Shown: positions 25,926 through 35,647, counted from the stretch's first letter. The stretch: DNA of 64,000 bases from SCQP01 sp050747745 (GCA_050747745.1 JBOGKM010000103.1:62001-126000), one strand, 5' to 3'. Made by a program: numbers and translations. Notes: a model not told the origin generated them from the sequence alone.

Positions 25926-27596
25926 TCAGAGGTGGGCGCGGCTCTGGACGACGCGGTACCGGCCGGCGACAAAGGCGGCATCGGTGAGGGAGGCGTTGGC
26001 GGCAGGATTGGCCCCGGTCCCGTGGAAATCGCTGTAAGCGGCCGACTGGTTCACGTAAACGACACTGGTAAGATTCTCTGAAAGGGACACGCCGGTTTCC
26101 GCGGCGATAGCGCGCGCCTGGGCGAGCACGCCACTGTCGGTGGAATAGACGGAGAAGGTGAGTGCGCCGCGCTCGCGCGCGCCGCGCCCGGCCAGCGCCA
26201 GGCTTTCCGCGGTCGAGGCGGTGGCAATGACAAAGGCCACCGGACCGAAAATTTCGTGCATGAAGCTGGCCTCGGCGGCGGCCTCGGCGCGCAGCAGCAG
26301 GGGCGTGCGCACCCGCGCCTGCGGGAACTGCGGATGGGTGATGGTCTGGCTGGCGAGCAGCACCGCTTCCGGCGGCGCCTGGCTGGATTGCTCCAGACGT
26401 GCCAGAATCGCCGGGCTTTGGATGGCGCCGAGGATTTCCACCGCGCGCGCGGGATCCCCCAGCAGTTTGCGCAGCGCATCCGCCAGGCCGGCGCAGACGT
26501 CGGCGAACGACAGGGGCCCGGCGGGAGTGGCAATGCCGCCGCGCGGCACGAAAATGTTTTGCGGCGCCGTACACATCTGACCCGAGTACAGCGCTAGCGA
26601 GAAAGCGACGTTGCTGGCGAGGCCGGCGAAGTCGCCGGTGGAATCAATCACAATGGCATTGACGCCGGCCTTTTCGGTGTACACCAGCGCCTGGCGCGCG
26701 TTGCGCTCCAGCCATTCGCCATGCGCCGGGCTACCGGTGAAGTCAATCAACTTGACTTCCGGCCGCAGGGCCAGCCGCTGCGGCAGATCGTCGCCTTCAT
26801 TGTGGGCGGCGAGCGTGACCAGGTTGGGATCCAAGCCCTGCTCGGCCAGCACCTGACGCGCCGTTTGCACCGTCAGCGCCAGCGGCAGTATCACGCTGGG
26901 ATGTGGTTTCACAATGACCGCGTTGCCGGTGGCCAGGCTGGCGAACAGGCCGGGATAACCGTTCCAGTTGGGAAAGGTGCTGCAGCCGCTGACCAGCGCC
27001 AGGCCGCGGGGCACGATGGTGAAGCGCTTTTCCATGCGCAAGGGCGGATTTTTGCCCTGCGGCTTCTCCCACACCGCGGACGCGGGCACGCGCGCCATCT
27101 GCTGCCAGGCGTAGGCCACCGCCTCCAGGCCGCGATCCTGAGCATGCGGGCCACCGGCCTGAAAGGCCATCATGAAGGCCTGCCCGGTGGTGTGCATCAC
27201 CGCGTAGGCCATCTCGAAGCTGCGGCGATTGAGGCGCACCAGCGTTTCCAGCGCCACGCCAACCCACGTTTCCGGACCGGCGGAACGCCAGCCTGCCATG
27301 GCCGCCTGCGCTGCTGCAATGAGGGAATCCAGGTCCGGACAGGGGTAACGGATGTCGAGAACCGGTCCGAAAGGCGAGATTTCGTGGCCAGCTTCACCGG
27401 CGGTCGCGACTTGCTGCAGCGGGAACGGATGCCCGATGAGCGCCTCAAAGGCCGCGCGCCCGTCGTCGTTGGCTTTTTCCCCGTACGCCCTGGCGCTGGG
27501 CATTTCCACGAACGGCGACCAGTAGCCGCGCTGGTCAATGGCGGCCAGGGCCCGGTCAAGCGTTTCCTGATGTTTGGCAAAAAGCGGATGCGACAT
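25926..27596 (-). CDS. paaN: PaaN-type aldehyde dehydrogenase-like protein (lacks MaoC hydratase domain)
   Basis: 556 aa, equivalent to the PaaN_2 family rather than to bifunctional PaaZ. It starts MSHPLFAKHQETLDRALAAIDQRGYWSPF. It contains the aldehyde-dehydrogenase-like segments VSGCSTFPNWNGYPGLFASLATGNAVIVKPHP, IDFTGSPAHGEWLE, and LYSGQMCTAPQNIFVPRGG with the presumed catalytic Cys. It would oxidise the semialdehyde formed when oxepin-CoA is opened. The MaoC-like domain that opens the ring in PaaZ is absent here, and no separate MaoC gene is present in the cluster. It lies 4 bp after paaE and 3 bp before paaF. Confidence 0.88.
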   Translation of the reverse strand: MSHPLFAKHQETLDRALAAIDQRGYWSPFVEMPSARAYGEKANDDGRAAFEALIGHPFPLQQVATAGEAGHEISPFGPVLDIRYPCPDLDSLIAAAQAAMAGWRSAGPETWVGVALETLVRLNRRSFEMAYAVMHTTGQAFMMAFQAGGPHAQDRGLEAVAYAWQQMARVPASAVWEKPQGKNPPLRMEKRFTIVPRGLALVSGCSTFPNWNGYPGLFASLATGNAVIVKPHPSVILPLALTVQTARQVLAEQGLDPNLVTLAAHNEGDDLPQRLALRPEVKLIDFTGSPAHGEWLERNARQALVYTEKAGVNAIVIDSTGDFAGLASNVAFSLALYSGQMCTAPQNIFVPRGGIATPAGPLSFADVCAGLADALRKLLGDPARAVEILGAIQSPAILARLEQSSQAPPEAVLLASQTITHPQFPQARVRTPLLLRAEAAAEASFMHEIFGPVAFVIATASTAESLALAGRGARERGALTFSVYSTDSGVLAQARAIAAETGVSLSENLTSVVYVNQSAAYSDFHGTGANPAANASLTDAAFVAGRYRVVQSRAHL

Positions 27597-27600
27597 GAAT

Positions 27601-28674
27601 TCAGTCCTGATCGAAGTCCACCACCACCTGCTCGGTCACGGGATAGCTCTGGCAGGTGAGGATGTAGCCGCGGGCAATTTCGTAGTCCTCCAGCGCGAAG
27701 TTGCCGTCCATATCAACCTCGCCCGCCACCAGTTTGGCACGGCAAGTGGCGCAAACACCACTCTTGCAGGAAAAGCGCAAATCCAGTCCTGCACGCAAGC
27801 CTGCTTCCAATATCGTCTCGCGGCCTCGCTCGGCAGGAAATTCATGCTGGCGGCCGTCGAGAATGAGTTTGACTTGCGCGTGCGAGGCGGAAGAGGCCGC
27901 CGGTGCAAGTAACGGCAGGGGTTGGCGCTGTTGGTTGGCGGCGAACTGCTCCGTCTTGATGTGCGCGGAGGGAAACCCGGCGGCTTGCAGCGAGCGCGCC
28001 AAATCGCGGTTCATCGTGTTGGGACCGCATAGGAACACAGCCTCCATCGCCTCCAGAGGCCCCCAATGGCACAGCAGCTCCTGCACCTTTTCCGGCGTAA
28101 GCCGTCCGTTGAGCAGGTCGAGATCCTGGTGCTCGCGTGTCATGACGTGCACCAGGGTGAAACGGTCAAGGTAAACATCCTTGAGATCGGCCAACTCCTC
28201 TCGGAACAATATCGAGCCGGAGGCGCGATTGCCGTAAACGAGGGTGAACTCACTGCGCGGCTCGGTGACAAGGGTGGATTTGAGAATGGACAGCACCGGC
28301 GTGATGCCGCTGCCGGCGGCGACGGCCAGATAGTGGCCGGCGCGGGCGGGATCGAGGCGATGATGAAACAGACCGGCCGGCGGCATGACCTCCAGCGTTT
28401 GCCCGGCCCGTAAATGATCATTGGCCCAGTTCGAGAATAAACCGCCGGGCTGGCGCTTGATAAGAATGCGCAGCCGCCCTTCTTCCGGGCCGGCGCAAAT
28501 CGAGTAAGAGCGGCGGACTTCGGCGCCTTCAATGCGGGCGCGGATGTTCAGGTGCTGACCCGCAACAAAGCTGAACGCGGGCTGGAGCGGGGCGGGCACC
28601 GCCAGCATCACCGTAATGGCTTCGCGGGTCTCGGGGGTGACGGCAGTTATGGCGAGCGGATGGTAATGGCTCAT
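27601..28674 (-). CDS. paaE: 1,2-phenylacetyl-CoA epoxidase reductase subunit PaaE
   Basis: 357 aa from the ATG at 28674 (overlaps the paaD stop as ATGA). Electron carrier from NADPH to the PaaABC oxygenase. The N-terminal FAD domain has RRSYSICAGPEEGRLRI. The NAD(P) part has VAAGSGITPVLSILKSTL and VFLCGPNTMNRDL. The C-terminal plant-type 2Fe-2S ferredoxin has CKSGVCATCRAKL plus a fourth Cys in YILTCQSYP. The domain order and length match PaaE. Confidence 0.95.
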   Translation of the reverse strand: MSHYHPLAITAVTPETREAITVMLAVPAPLQPAFSFVAGQHLNIRARIEGAEVRRSYSICAGPEEGRLRILIKRQPGGLFSNWANDHLRAGQTLEVMPPAGLFHHRLDPARAGHYLAVAAGSGITPVLSILKSTLVTEPRSEFTLVYGNRASGSILFREELADLKDVYLDRFTLVHVMTREHQDLDLLNGRLTPEKVQELLCHWGPLEAMEAVFLCGPNTMNRDLARSLQAAGFPSAHIKTEQFAANQQRQPLPLLAPAASSASHAQVKLILDGRQHEFPAERGRETILEAGLRAGLDLRFSCKSGVCATCRAKLVAGEVDMDGNFALEDYEIARGYILTCQSYPVTEQVVVDFDQD

Positions 28675-29138
28675 GCGAGAGGCTTGAAATAGTCGAACGG
28701 CTCGCGGCAGGCGCGGCAGCGGTACAGCGCCTTGCACCCGGTTGCGCCGAACGCGCTCACGCATTCGGTGGCGTGGGAGCCGCAGTGCGGGCAGGCGACC
28801 GCGGGGGCGATGGCGCTGAGCGCAGGCGCCGCCGGCGGAGCAATGCCGAAGCCGCGGAGCTTTTCCCTGCCCCGCGCGCTGATCCAGTCCGTGGTCCAGG
28901 CGGGCGCCAGTTGCGTCCTCAGGCGCACCGCGCGCACGCCGTGCGCCCGCAGCGCGGCTTCAATGTCGGAACGGATGGCGTCCATAGCCGGGCAGCCGGA
29001 ATAGGTGGGCGTGATGGTCACTTCCAGCTCATCCCCCTGCCAGCGGGCCTCGCGCACAATGCCCAGATCCACGATCGAGAGAGCGGGAATTTCCGGATCG
29101 GCGATCTCCTCCAGCCATGCGCGCACTTGCTCTACCAT
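28671..29138 (-). CDS. paaD: phenylacetyl-CoA epoxidase accessory protein PaaD
   Basis: 155 aa. An MIP18/DUF59-like domain (IADPEIPALSIVDLGIVREARW, PTYSGCPAMDAIRSDIEAAL) is followed by a zinc-ribbon-like tail with CPHCGS and CRACREPFDYFKP. PaaD is needed for maturation of the epoxidase, probably in Fe-S assembly. It overlaps paaC by 7 bp and paaE by 4 bp. Confidence 0.94.
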   Translation of the reverse strand: MVEQVRAWLEEIADPEIPALSIVDLGIVREARWQGDELEVTITPTYSGCPAMDAIRSDIEAALRAHGVRAVRLRTQLAPAWTTDWISARGREKLRGFGIAPPAAPALSAIAPAVACPHCGSHATECVSAFGATGCKALYRCRACREPFDYFKPLA

Positions 29139-29863
29139 TGCGCCCCCGGATAGGCGCGCTGCAGAAACTGCATTTCCGCCAGCAGTGTACCTAGCTTTTC
29201 GCCGTGAATGCCCTGCTTACCGCCGTGCTGCATCCAGGTCTCGGCGGGAGCCGCGAGCGTGGCGCACTCCAAGGTTGCGCTGATTTCCCTCTGCCAGCGC
29301 CCCCGTAGCGGCTCCAGATCCACTCCCTCGCGGTCCACGGCGTCGGTCTGGAACAGCTCACCCGTGTACGGCCACAGATCGTCGACCGCCCTCTGCATGC
29401 GCGCGTGGCTCTCTTCGCTGCCATCGCCCAGCCGCACCACCAGATCACGGCTGCGGCGCAAATGGTAGGCGGCTTCCTTGGCGGCTTTGGCGGCGATGGC
29501 GGCGGCGGCGGCATCGGGGCTCGCCGCCAACGCTTCCAGCAGCGGCAGGTGCCAGGCGTCGAACAGGAACTGGCGCAGCATGGTGTGGGCGTAATCGCCG
29601 TTAGGCTGTTCCACCAGCAGCAAGTTGCGAAACTCTCCCGCGTCGCGCAGAAAGGCCAACTGATCCTCTCCGCGTCCCCGGCCTTCGCGCTCGCCCGCCA
29701 GCGTGAGCCAGTTTCGAGCCTGCCCCAGCAGGTCCAGCGCAACGTTGGTGAGCGCCAGATCTTCTTCCAAGACCGGGCCGTGGCCGCACCATTCGCCCAA
29801 TCGTTGGCTGAGGATCAGGTCGTTGTCGCCCAGCCGCAGGCAGAACTCGGCCGGCGCGGTCAA
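29132..29863 (-). CDS. paaC: phenylacetyl-CoA epoxidase structural subunit PaaC
   Basis: 243 aa. Non-catalytic ferritin-like partner of PaaA in the PaaABC complex. Family features: LGDNDLILSQRLGEWCGHGPVLEEDLALTNVALDLLGQAR near the N-terminus, ERISWPF-like region FLRDAGEFRNLLLVEQPNGDYAHTMLRQFLFD, and AAKEAAYHLRRSRDLVVRLGDG. It overlaps paaB by 4 bp and paaD by 7 bp. Confidence 0.94.
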   Translation of the reverse strand: MTAPAEFCLRLGDNDLILSQRLGEWCGHGPVLEEDLALTNVALDLLGQARNWLTLAGEREGRGRGEDQLAFLRDAGEFRNLLLVEQPNGDYAHTMLRQFLFDAWHLPLLEALAASPDAAAAAIAAKAAKEAAYHLRRSRDLVVRLGDGSEESHARMQRAVDDLWPYTGELFQTDAVDREGVDLEPLRGRWQREISATLECATLAAPAETWMQHGGKQGIHGEKLGTLLAEMQFLQRAYPGAQW

Positions 29864-30118
29864 ATGTTTTTCACCTCCGGCGGCACCTGATAAAAGCCAG
29901 GATGGCGGTAGATTTTGTTCTGGGCAGGCTCAAACAGCGCCTGCTTGTCCCCGGGCGAGCTGGCGGTAATTGCCGCCGAAGGCACCACCCAGATGCTGGT
30001 GCCTTCGTTGCGGCGGGTATACACGTCGCGGGCATTGGCCAGCGCCATTTCCGCATCGGCGGCGTGCAGGCTGCCGACGTGTTTGTGCGCCACTCCATGC
30101 TGGCTGCGGATGAAGACC

Positions 30119-30129
<11 letters not shown>
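29860..30129 (-). CDS. paaB: phenylacetyl-CoA epoxidase subunit PaaB
   Basis: 89 aa from the ATG at 30129, which overlaps the paaA end by 11 bp. Small bridging subunit of the PaaABC epoxidase. It reads MLFEVFIRSQHGVAHKHVGS, then ADAEMALANARDVYTRRNEGTSIWVV, close to the family pattern (VFxRxxxGLxHxHVGSxxAxDxxxAxxxARDxYTRRxEGxSIWVV). Slightly short compared with about 95 aa in E. coli. The longer reading upstream in this frame overlaps paaA and is not conserved. Confidence 0.94.
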
Positions 30130-31048
<919 letters not shown>

Positions 31049-31054
31049 GCTTTT

Positions 31055-31062
31055 ATTTTACT
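31055..31062. promoter_or_regulatory. AT-rich divergent promoter core between paaA and tsaB
   Basis: The 23-bp gap contains TTTTATTTTACT (31051-31062). On the minus strand TAAAAT (31060-31055) ends exactly 6 nt before the paaA GTG. On the plus strand TTTACT (31057-31062) ends 9 nt before the tsaB ATG. The overlapping boxes would drive the paa operon and tsaB-rimI in opposite directions. Confidence 0.45.
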
Positions 31063-31071
31063 CTCCTGACT

Positions 31072-31683
31072 ATGTGGATCTTGGCGCTGGAGACGGCCTC
31101 GCAACACGGCAGCGCAGCGCTGCTGCGCGACTGCACGTGTGTCGCCAGCCGGGCGTTGGAGGTGCGCTCCTACGCCGCCCGGCTGGTTCCAGCCCTGCAG
31201 GACCTGCTGCACGAACACGCTCTCGAACTGGCGCAAGTCGACCTGATCGCGGCGGCAAACGGCCCGGGATCGTTCACCGGCGTGCGCATCGGCCTGGCCA
31301 CGGTCAAGGCGCTCATGGAAGCCGCCGGCGTACCTGCACTGGCCGTGGGGACCCTGGCGGCCGTGGCAGCCTCAGCCCAGGCACCGGTGCTGGCGGCGCT
31401 GGATGCCGGGCGTGGTGAGGTTTATTGGGGAGCATATCCAGGCGCCGCCGAGGGTGTCGAATCTGCAGCCGAATTTTCCCAGCGCCTGGCGGCCTGGCCG
31501 GGCGCGGCCGCAACCCCCGATGCCGCCCTGGCAGCCGCGCATGCCCGGCTGCGGGCCATTGACCCGTTGCTGGCGCCCGCCGTGGGCCGCCTCGGCTGGA
31601 CGGCTTGGAGGGAAAATGGCGGCGTCGGCGCGAGCGTACTCAGCCTGGATGCCCGTTATCTGGGGCAGCGATGGCAACCATGA
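31072..31683 (+). CDS. tsaB: tRNA threonylcarbamoyladenosine biosynthesis protein TsaB
   Basis: 203 aa. TsaB partners TsaD and TsaE in t6A modification of ANN-decoding tRNAs. It has the ASKHA-fold start MWILALETASQHGSAALL, AANGPGSFTGVRIGLATVKAL (the hallmark GPGSFTGxRxG) and GTLAAVAASAQAPVLAALDAGRGEVYWG. It overlaps rimI by 4 bp. The tsaB-rimI pairing is widely conserved. Confidence 0.93.
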   Translation: MWILALETASQHGSAALLRDCTCVASRALEVRSYAARLVPALQDLLHEHALELAQVDLIAAANGPGSFTGVRIGLATVKALMEAAGVPALAVGTLAAVAASAQAPVLAALDAGRGEVYWGAYPGAAEGVESAAEFSQRLAAWPGAAATPDAALAAAHARLRAIDPLLAPAVGRLGWTAWRENGGVGASVLSLDARYLGQRWQP

Positions 31684-32138
31684 ACGCCGGCGGCTATAGT
31701 ATCCGGACCGCTGCCGCCGCCGACGTGGACGCTATCGTCGCCATTGCCCAAGCCTGCTTTGGCGCCAGCGCCTGGGGCGCGGCGCATTTTGCACCCCACC
31801 CAGCGCGGACCACCTTCCTCGCCGAGACTCCACGGCCATCGCTCGTGGCCAACTGCATCGCCTACAGCGTGCTGGAATGCGTCGGCGAGGAAGCCGAATT
31901 GCAAGCCATTGCGGTGCTGCCGGACTGGCGGCGTCGACATGTCGGCCAGGCGCTGCTGGAACGCGCGCGGGCCGAGGGGCGGCAACGCGGAGCGCGGCAC
32001 ATGTTTCTGGAAGTGCGCGAAAGCAACTTGCTGGCGCAGTATTTCTATCGCCGTTTCGACTTCGCCGCATGCGGCACGCGGCCGAGTTACTATCGCGCCC
32101 CGGAGGAGGCGGCGGTGGTCATGCGCGCAACCCTGTAG
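31680..32138 (+). CDS. rimI: ribosomal protein S18-alanine N-acetyltransferase (RimI, GNAT family)
   Basis: 152 aa from the ATG at 31680, overlapping the tsaB stop (ATGA); another in-frame ATG at 31671 is possible. The GNAT core is LQAIAVLPDWRRRHVGQALLERARAEGRQRGARHMFLEVRESNLLAQYFYRRFDF, containing the acetyl-CoA loop R/QxxGxG/A-like RRRHVGQAL. The neighbourhood with tsaB supports RimI. Its true substrate could be S18 or another protein N-terminus. Confidence 0.85.
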   Translation: MNAGGYSIRTAAAADVDAIVAIAQACFGASAWGAAHFAPHPARTTFLAETPRPSLVANCIAYSVLECVGEEAELQAIAVLPDWRRRHVGQALLERARAEGRQRGARHMFLEVRESNLLAQYFYRRFDFAACGTRPSYYRAPEEAAVVMRATL

Positions 32139-32162
32139 CGCGCCGGGGCCGGGGCAGCCACG

Positions 32163-32360
32163 TTACGCCTGGAATCGTCGCATGGCGTCTTTGACTTGCA
32201 GCTTTAGCTTTTTCAGCCGGATCGCTTCCAATTCCTCATCCGGACTCAGAAAGCGTTTCTGATGAAGTTGCTCCAGTTGGCAATCGAGCGAGGCGTGCTC
32301 GTCGAGCAACTGTTGTTTGGAAGCTGCCGCCAGTGCGGCTGAGGACTGCATGGTCGCCAT
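32163..32360 (-). CDS. YdcH-like (DUF465) small coiled-coil protein
   Basis: 65 aa, starting at the ATG at 32360, which is preceded by GGGAGG with 8-nt spacing. It reads LLDEHASLDCQLEQLHQKRFLSPDEELEAIRLKKLKLQVKDAM, the family pattern of a short helical hairpin (LxxEHxxLDxxIxxL and ELxxLKKxKLxLKD). Function is unknown; members are small abundant cytoplasmic proteins. It lies between rimI (convergent) and truB (divergent). An upstream GTG at 32402 is less likely because the Shine-Dalgarno site fits the ATG. Confidence 0.8.
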   Translation of the reverse strand: MATMQSSAALAAASKQQLLDEHASLDCQLEQLHQKRFLSPDEELEAIRLKKLKLQVKDAMRRFQA

Positions 32361-32437
32361 CCCAAATCCTCCCCTCGGGGTAAGGCCCCGCCAAACATCC
32401 ACAAGCTATCACTGCTCCATGGTAGGATCAAGTCCCT

Positions 32438-33310
32438 GTGGATGGCGCGTTGATCATTGACAAACCCGCCGGCCTGACCTCGCACGACGTGGTGGCACGG
32501 GCCCGGCGCATCTGCCAGGAGCGCTCGATTGGGCATTTGGGAACCCTGGATCCATCTGCTACAGGGGTGCTGCCGCTGCTGCTGGGGCGGCTAACGCGGC
32601 TGGCGCAGTTCTTTCAGGGACGGGAAAAAGAATATTACGGCGCCGTGCGCTTCGGCTTCGCGACCGACACTTACGATGCCGCCGGTACACGCCGGGGGCC
32701 CGAAATGCCGCCACCCAGTCGCGAGGCGGTCGAGGCGGCAATGCCGGCGTTTCTGGGATCCATCCGCCAGACGCCGCCGGCGTTTTCAGCAAAAAAGATC
32801 GCGGGCGTGCCCGCCTACAAATTGGCGCGACGGGAACTGGCGCCGGAGTTGAAGCCGGTGGAAGTGGAAGTTCGCGTGTTCGAGCTGCTCGGAATGGAAG
32901 ACGGCCTGGCGGAAATCCATGTCGTTTGCTCCGCGGGCGCGTACGTGCGCGCGCTGGCTCACGAGCTGGGCCAATCGCTGGAGGTGGGAGCGCACCTGTC
33001 GCGCTTGCAACGCACTCGGGTGGGAGAATTTGGCCTGGAGCAGAGCCATACGCTCGAGCAACTGGCGGAATTGGCCGCGGACGGGCGAGCGGAATCGGCG
33101 CTGCTGCCTGCGACCGCACTCCTGCCGGAAATGCCGGCCGTGGTCGCGCCACCGGACGCCGGCAGCCGGCTAAGCCATGGCCAGGCCGCCAACCTCCCCG
33201 AGTTTAGCCGCGCCGAGCGCGTGCGCATCTTCACCCCCCAGGGCCGGCTGCTAAGCATCGGCCGGCGTGTGGCGGGCAGCTTGTTCCAGCCGCAAATCGT
33301 ACTTAGGTGA
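32438..33310 (+). CDS. truB: tRNA pseudouridine-55 synthase
   Basis: 290 aa. Makes Psi55 in the T-loop of tRNAs. It has IDKPAGLTSHDVVARARRI, HLGTLDPSATGVLPLLLGRLTRLAQF with the catalytic Asp, YGAVRFGFATDTYDAAG, and a C-terminal PUA-like part (RLSHGQAANLPEF). The GTG start at 32438 gives MDGALIIDKPAG, the normal family beginning. A TAGGAT box lies 9 nt before it. Its end overlaps the convergent propeller gene by 8 bp. Confidence 0.95.
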   Translation: MDGALIIDKPAGLTSHDVVARARRICQERSIGHLGTLDPSATGVLPLLLGRLTRLAQFFQGREKEYYGAVRFGFATDTYDAAGTRRGPEMPPPSREAVEAAMPAFLGSIRQTPPAFSAKKIAGVPAYKLARRELAPELKPVEVEVRVFELLGMEDGLAEIHVVCSAGAYVRALAHELGQSLEVGAHLSRLQRTRVGEFGLEQSHTLEQLAELAADGRAESALLPATALLPEMPAVVAPPDAGSRLSHGQAANLPEFSRAERVRIFTPQGRLLSIGRRVAGSLFQPQIVLR

Positions 33311-34265
33311 GCGCGAAGGTATCGAGCCTTCCACTCCCGAGGCAGGCAATGAGGCTGTGTTCGAGGCAGGTGGCGAGGGCATGAAAGCCGAGATCCACCT
33401 GCACTTCCCCGATGAGCTTGAGGTCGGATGTGCGCCACAGCCGGATGAGATTGTAGTTGGCTTCGGCATCTTCCTTCATGCACAGCAGAAACTCGGAACC
33501 CGATCCAAAAGCGAGCACCGGGAGGGTGTTGGCTTCGAGCTGGAGCAGGTTGGCTTCTACACCGGTTTCCACATCAATGAGTGAAACGTGGCGTTCGTTG
33601 TTTTTGAAATCCACCATTTCAGCGGCTAATAGGCGGCCATCCGGCGATAAGACATGCACGCCGGCTCCAATGCCCAAATCGAAATCGCGGCGCAGCGCAC
33701 CATCGGCGTCCAGGCTGAGAACTCGGAATTTGCGAAAGACCAGATCGGCGCCTTCGACTTGTCGCACGGAGCCCTGGGCCTCGCGGCCAAAGCAGACAAA
33801 GCCGTGCGGCGAGCAGGCGAGGGCACGAAGCTGGAATTGCGGCAGGCTCACCGCAGCCAACTCGGACGGCGGCTGGCAGTCCGAGCCGGAAATGGCGCTG
33901 CCGGCATTCCAAAATAGCGATAGCGGATTCCCGCTGCGGAAAGCACAGGTCTCCACCGCTTGGGCGGCGCCGGCGTCCCAGAGCAGAACGCCGCTCGAGG
34001 CCTCAAACAGCGCCACGCGGCCGCGGGTGGAGGGATGATTGTCGCCCACGTTGGCGGCGGCGAGAAAGCGGCCGTCGGGACTGTAGACCAGTTGCGCCAG
34101 CAATTCGGGGAAGGAGAAACTGGCACGGGCCGTGCCGGTTTCGGCGTCGTAGGTTTGGAATTGCTTGTGTCCCACCGCCAGCGAGGCGCCGTCGGGAGAA
34201 AACACGCAGCGGGTGAGGAGAAACTCCTCCAGCGGAAGCGAATGGACCAGTTCCAGTTGGATCAT
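33303..34265 (-). CDS. beta-propeller (WD40-like) protein of unknown function
   Basis: 320 aa, no signal peptide or membrane helix, so cytoplasmic. WD40/YVTN-like blades are visible: CVFSPDGASLAVGHKQFQTYD, LVYSPDGRFLAAANVGDN, VHVLSPDGRLLAAEMVDF, VALFEASSGVLLWD and LIRLWRTSDLKLIGEV. No catalytic residues are recognisable. It is the last gene of the yceD-rpmF-plsX-fabDG-UPF0173-methyltransferase string, 5 bp after the methyltransferase, so it is probably co-transcribed. Its role there is unknown; a scaffold or binding protein is plausible. Confidence 0.65.
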   Translation of the reverse strand: MIQLELVHSLPLEEFLLTRCVFSPDGASLAVGHKQFQTYDAETGTARASFSFPELLAQLVYSPDGRFLAAANVGDNHPSTRGRVALFEASSGVLLWDAGAAQAVETCAFRSGNPLSLFWNAGSAISGSDCQPPSELAAVSLPQFQLRALACSPHGFVCFGREAQGSVRQVEGADLVFRKFRVLSLDADGALRRDFDLGIGAGVHVLSPDGRLLAAEMVDFKNNERHVSLIDVETGVEANLLQLEANTLPVLAFGSGSEFLLCMKEDAEANYNLIRLWRTSDLKLIGEVQVDLGFHALATCLEHSLIACLGSGRLDTFALT

Positions 34266-34270
34266 TGCGT

Positions 34271-34909
34271 TTAGTCCCGCAGCTTGCGGGCGACGGCCAC
34301 GCCATCGCGTAGCGGCAGGATTACCGGTTCCAGCCGCGCATCGCCATACAGTTGGCGGTTGAATTCAGAAATGGACCGGGTGGAAGCATCAGGGGGCGAA
34401 GCCGGCTTTTCGGCGACCAGACCGCGCCAGAGGACGTTATCGGCCACCAGCAGGCCGCCATTGCGCACGCGCGGCAGGGCTTGGCGCAGCGCTTCCCCAT
34501 ACTGCTCTTTGTTCAGGTCCACGAAGACGACATCGAACTCGCCGGGCGTGGCTGCCAGCATCGCCAGCGCCTCACCCTGCAGCACGCGGATGCGGCCGGC
34601 CAGACCCGCCCGGCGGAAATAGCCCTGTGCCTCGGCGGCATTGGCGGCGCTGGAATCGGTGTAGAACACTTCCCCGCCCTCGCCCACTGCGCCCGCCCAC
34701 CACAGCGTAGAGTAGCCGATGGCCGAGCCCAGTTCGAACACGCGCCGCGCCCCCGCCAGCGAGGCCAGCAGAGCCAAGCAGCGCGCGACCAGCGGGCCGA
34801 CGATGGGAATGTCTCGCTGCCGGGCCTGCTCTTCCATTTCCGCCAGCACCGCCGGGCTGGGCGGAAGCAAGCCATAAAGATAGTCTTCGACCGGAGGGTT
34901 GACAATCAT
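34271..34909 (-). CDS. class I SAM-dependent O-methyltransferase (catechol/caffeoyl-CoA OMT family)
   Basis: 212 aa. Family 3 O-methyltransferase: RDIPIVGPLVARCLALLASLAGARRVFELGSAIGYSTLWWAG holds SAM motif I (ELGSAIGYS). FDVVFVDLNKEQYGEAL carries the metal-binding Asp, and GGLLVADNVLWRGLV matches the DN(V/T)LW motif. ISEFNRQL is the usual (F/L)N segment. It would methylate a small hydroxylated substrate; the substrate is unknown. It lies 9 bp after the UPF0173 gene and 5 bp before the propeller gene. Confidence 0.85.
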   Translation of the reverse strand: MIVNPPVEDYLYGLLPPSPAVLAEMEEQARQRDIPIVGPLVARCLALLASLAGARRVFELGSAIGYSTLWWAGAVGEGGEVFYTDSSAANAAEAQGYFRRAGLAGRIRVLQGEALAMLAATPGEFDVVFVDLNKEQYGEALRQALPRVRNGGLLVADNVLWRGLVAEKPASPPDASTRSISEFNRQLYGDARLEPVILPLRDGVAVARKLRD

Positions 34910-34918
34910 GACCGCACC

Positions 34919-35638
34919 TCAAATAGTCTGCCCGGGCTTCAGTTCGCAAACCTCGCAAGGCGTACCTGCTTCCTGCAGCAGGTGCCGCAGCTCTGCGGGC
35001 GTGCCGCTCAGCACCGGAAAGGTTGCGTAATGGTTGGGGACTACGGCGGCAACGCCCAGCAGGCGGCAGGCGTGAGCAGCTTCCAGCGGACCCATGGTGA
35101 AGAAATCGCCGATGGGCAGGAAGGCCACTTCGGGATGATAGATTTCCGCCAGCAGGCGCATATCGCCAAATACCGCCGTGTCTCCGGCAAAATAAGCGCG
35201 CAATCCCTCCTGGAATTGAATGACAAAGCCCGCCGCTTCGCCCAGATAGACAGCAAGACCGTCCCGCCCGGCGATGCTGCTGGAATGATCGGCATGGACC
35301 ATGGTGACTTTGGCGCCGCCTAGCTCGACCGTGCCCCCCTTGTTGCCGGCGATGATCTGGCTTTCGGGCACACCCTGCTTCTGCAGCCACAGCCCCATCT
35401 CGATCATGCACAGGACTTTGGCCTGGCTGCGCTGCGCCAGCGCCACCAGGTCGCTGGTGTGGTCGGCATGGCCATGCGTGACCAGAACAAAATCAGCTGC
35501 GGTGGGATTTTTTTCGTTGGCCGGGCACAGCGGATTGGAAGTGAGGAACGGATCGAGGTAAAGCGTCTTGCCTGCCGACTGGATTCGGTAGGTGGACTGA
35601 CCGAGCCAGGTAATCTTTACGCCGTGGGTGTTGAACAT
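34919..35638 (-). CDS. UPF0173 metal-dependent hydrolase (metallo-beta-lactamase fold)
   Basis: 239 aa. Metallo-beta-lactamase fold with the zinc motif VTHGHADHTSD, TMVHADHSSS, YFAGDTAVFGDM and VPNHYATFP, the order and spacing of UPF0173/YtkL proteins. The start MFNTHGVKITWLGQSTY is typical. The biochemical substrate is not known for the family; some relatives act on lactones or cyclic phosphodiesters. It follows fabG by 9 bp and precedes the methyltransferase by 9 bp. Confidence 0.88.
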   Translation of the reverse strand: MFNTHGVKITWLGQSTYRIQSAGKTLYLDPFLTSNPLCPANEKNPTAADFVLVTHGHADHTSDLVALAQRSQAKVLCMIEMGLWLQKQGVPESQIIAGNKGGTVELGGAKVTMVHADHSSSIAGRDGLAVYLGEAAGFVIQFQEGLRAYFAGDTAVFGDMRLLAEIYHPEVAFLPIGDFFTMGPLEAAHACRLLGVAAVVPNHYATFPVLSGTPAELRHLLQEAGTPCEVCELKPGQTI

Positions 35639-35647
35639 GAATCTCTC

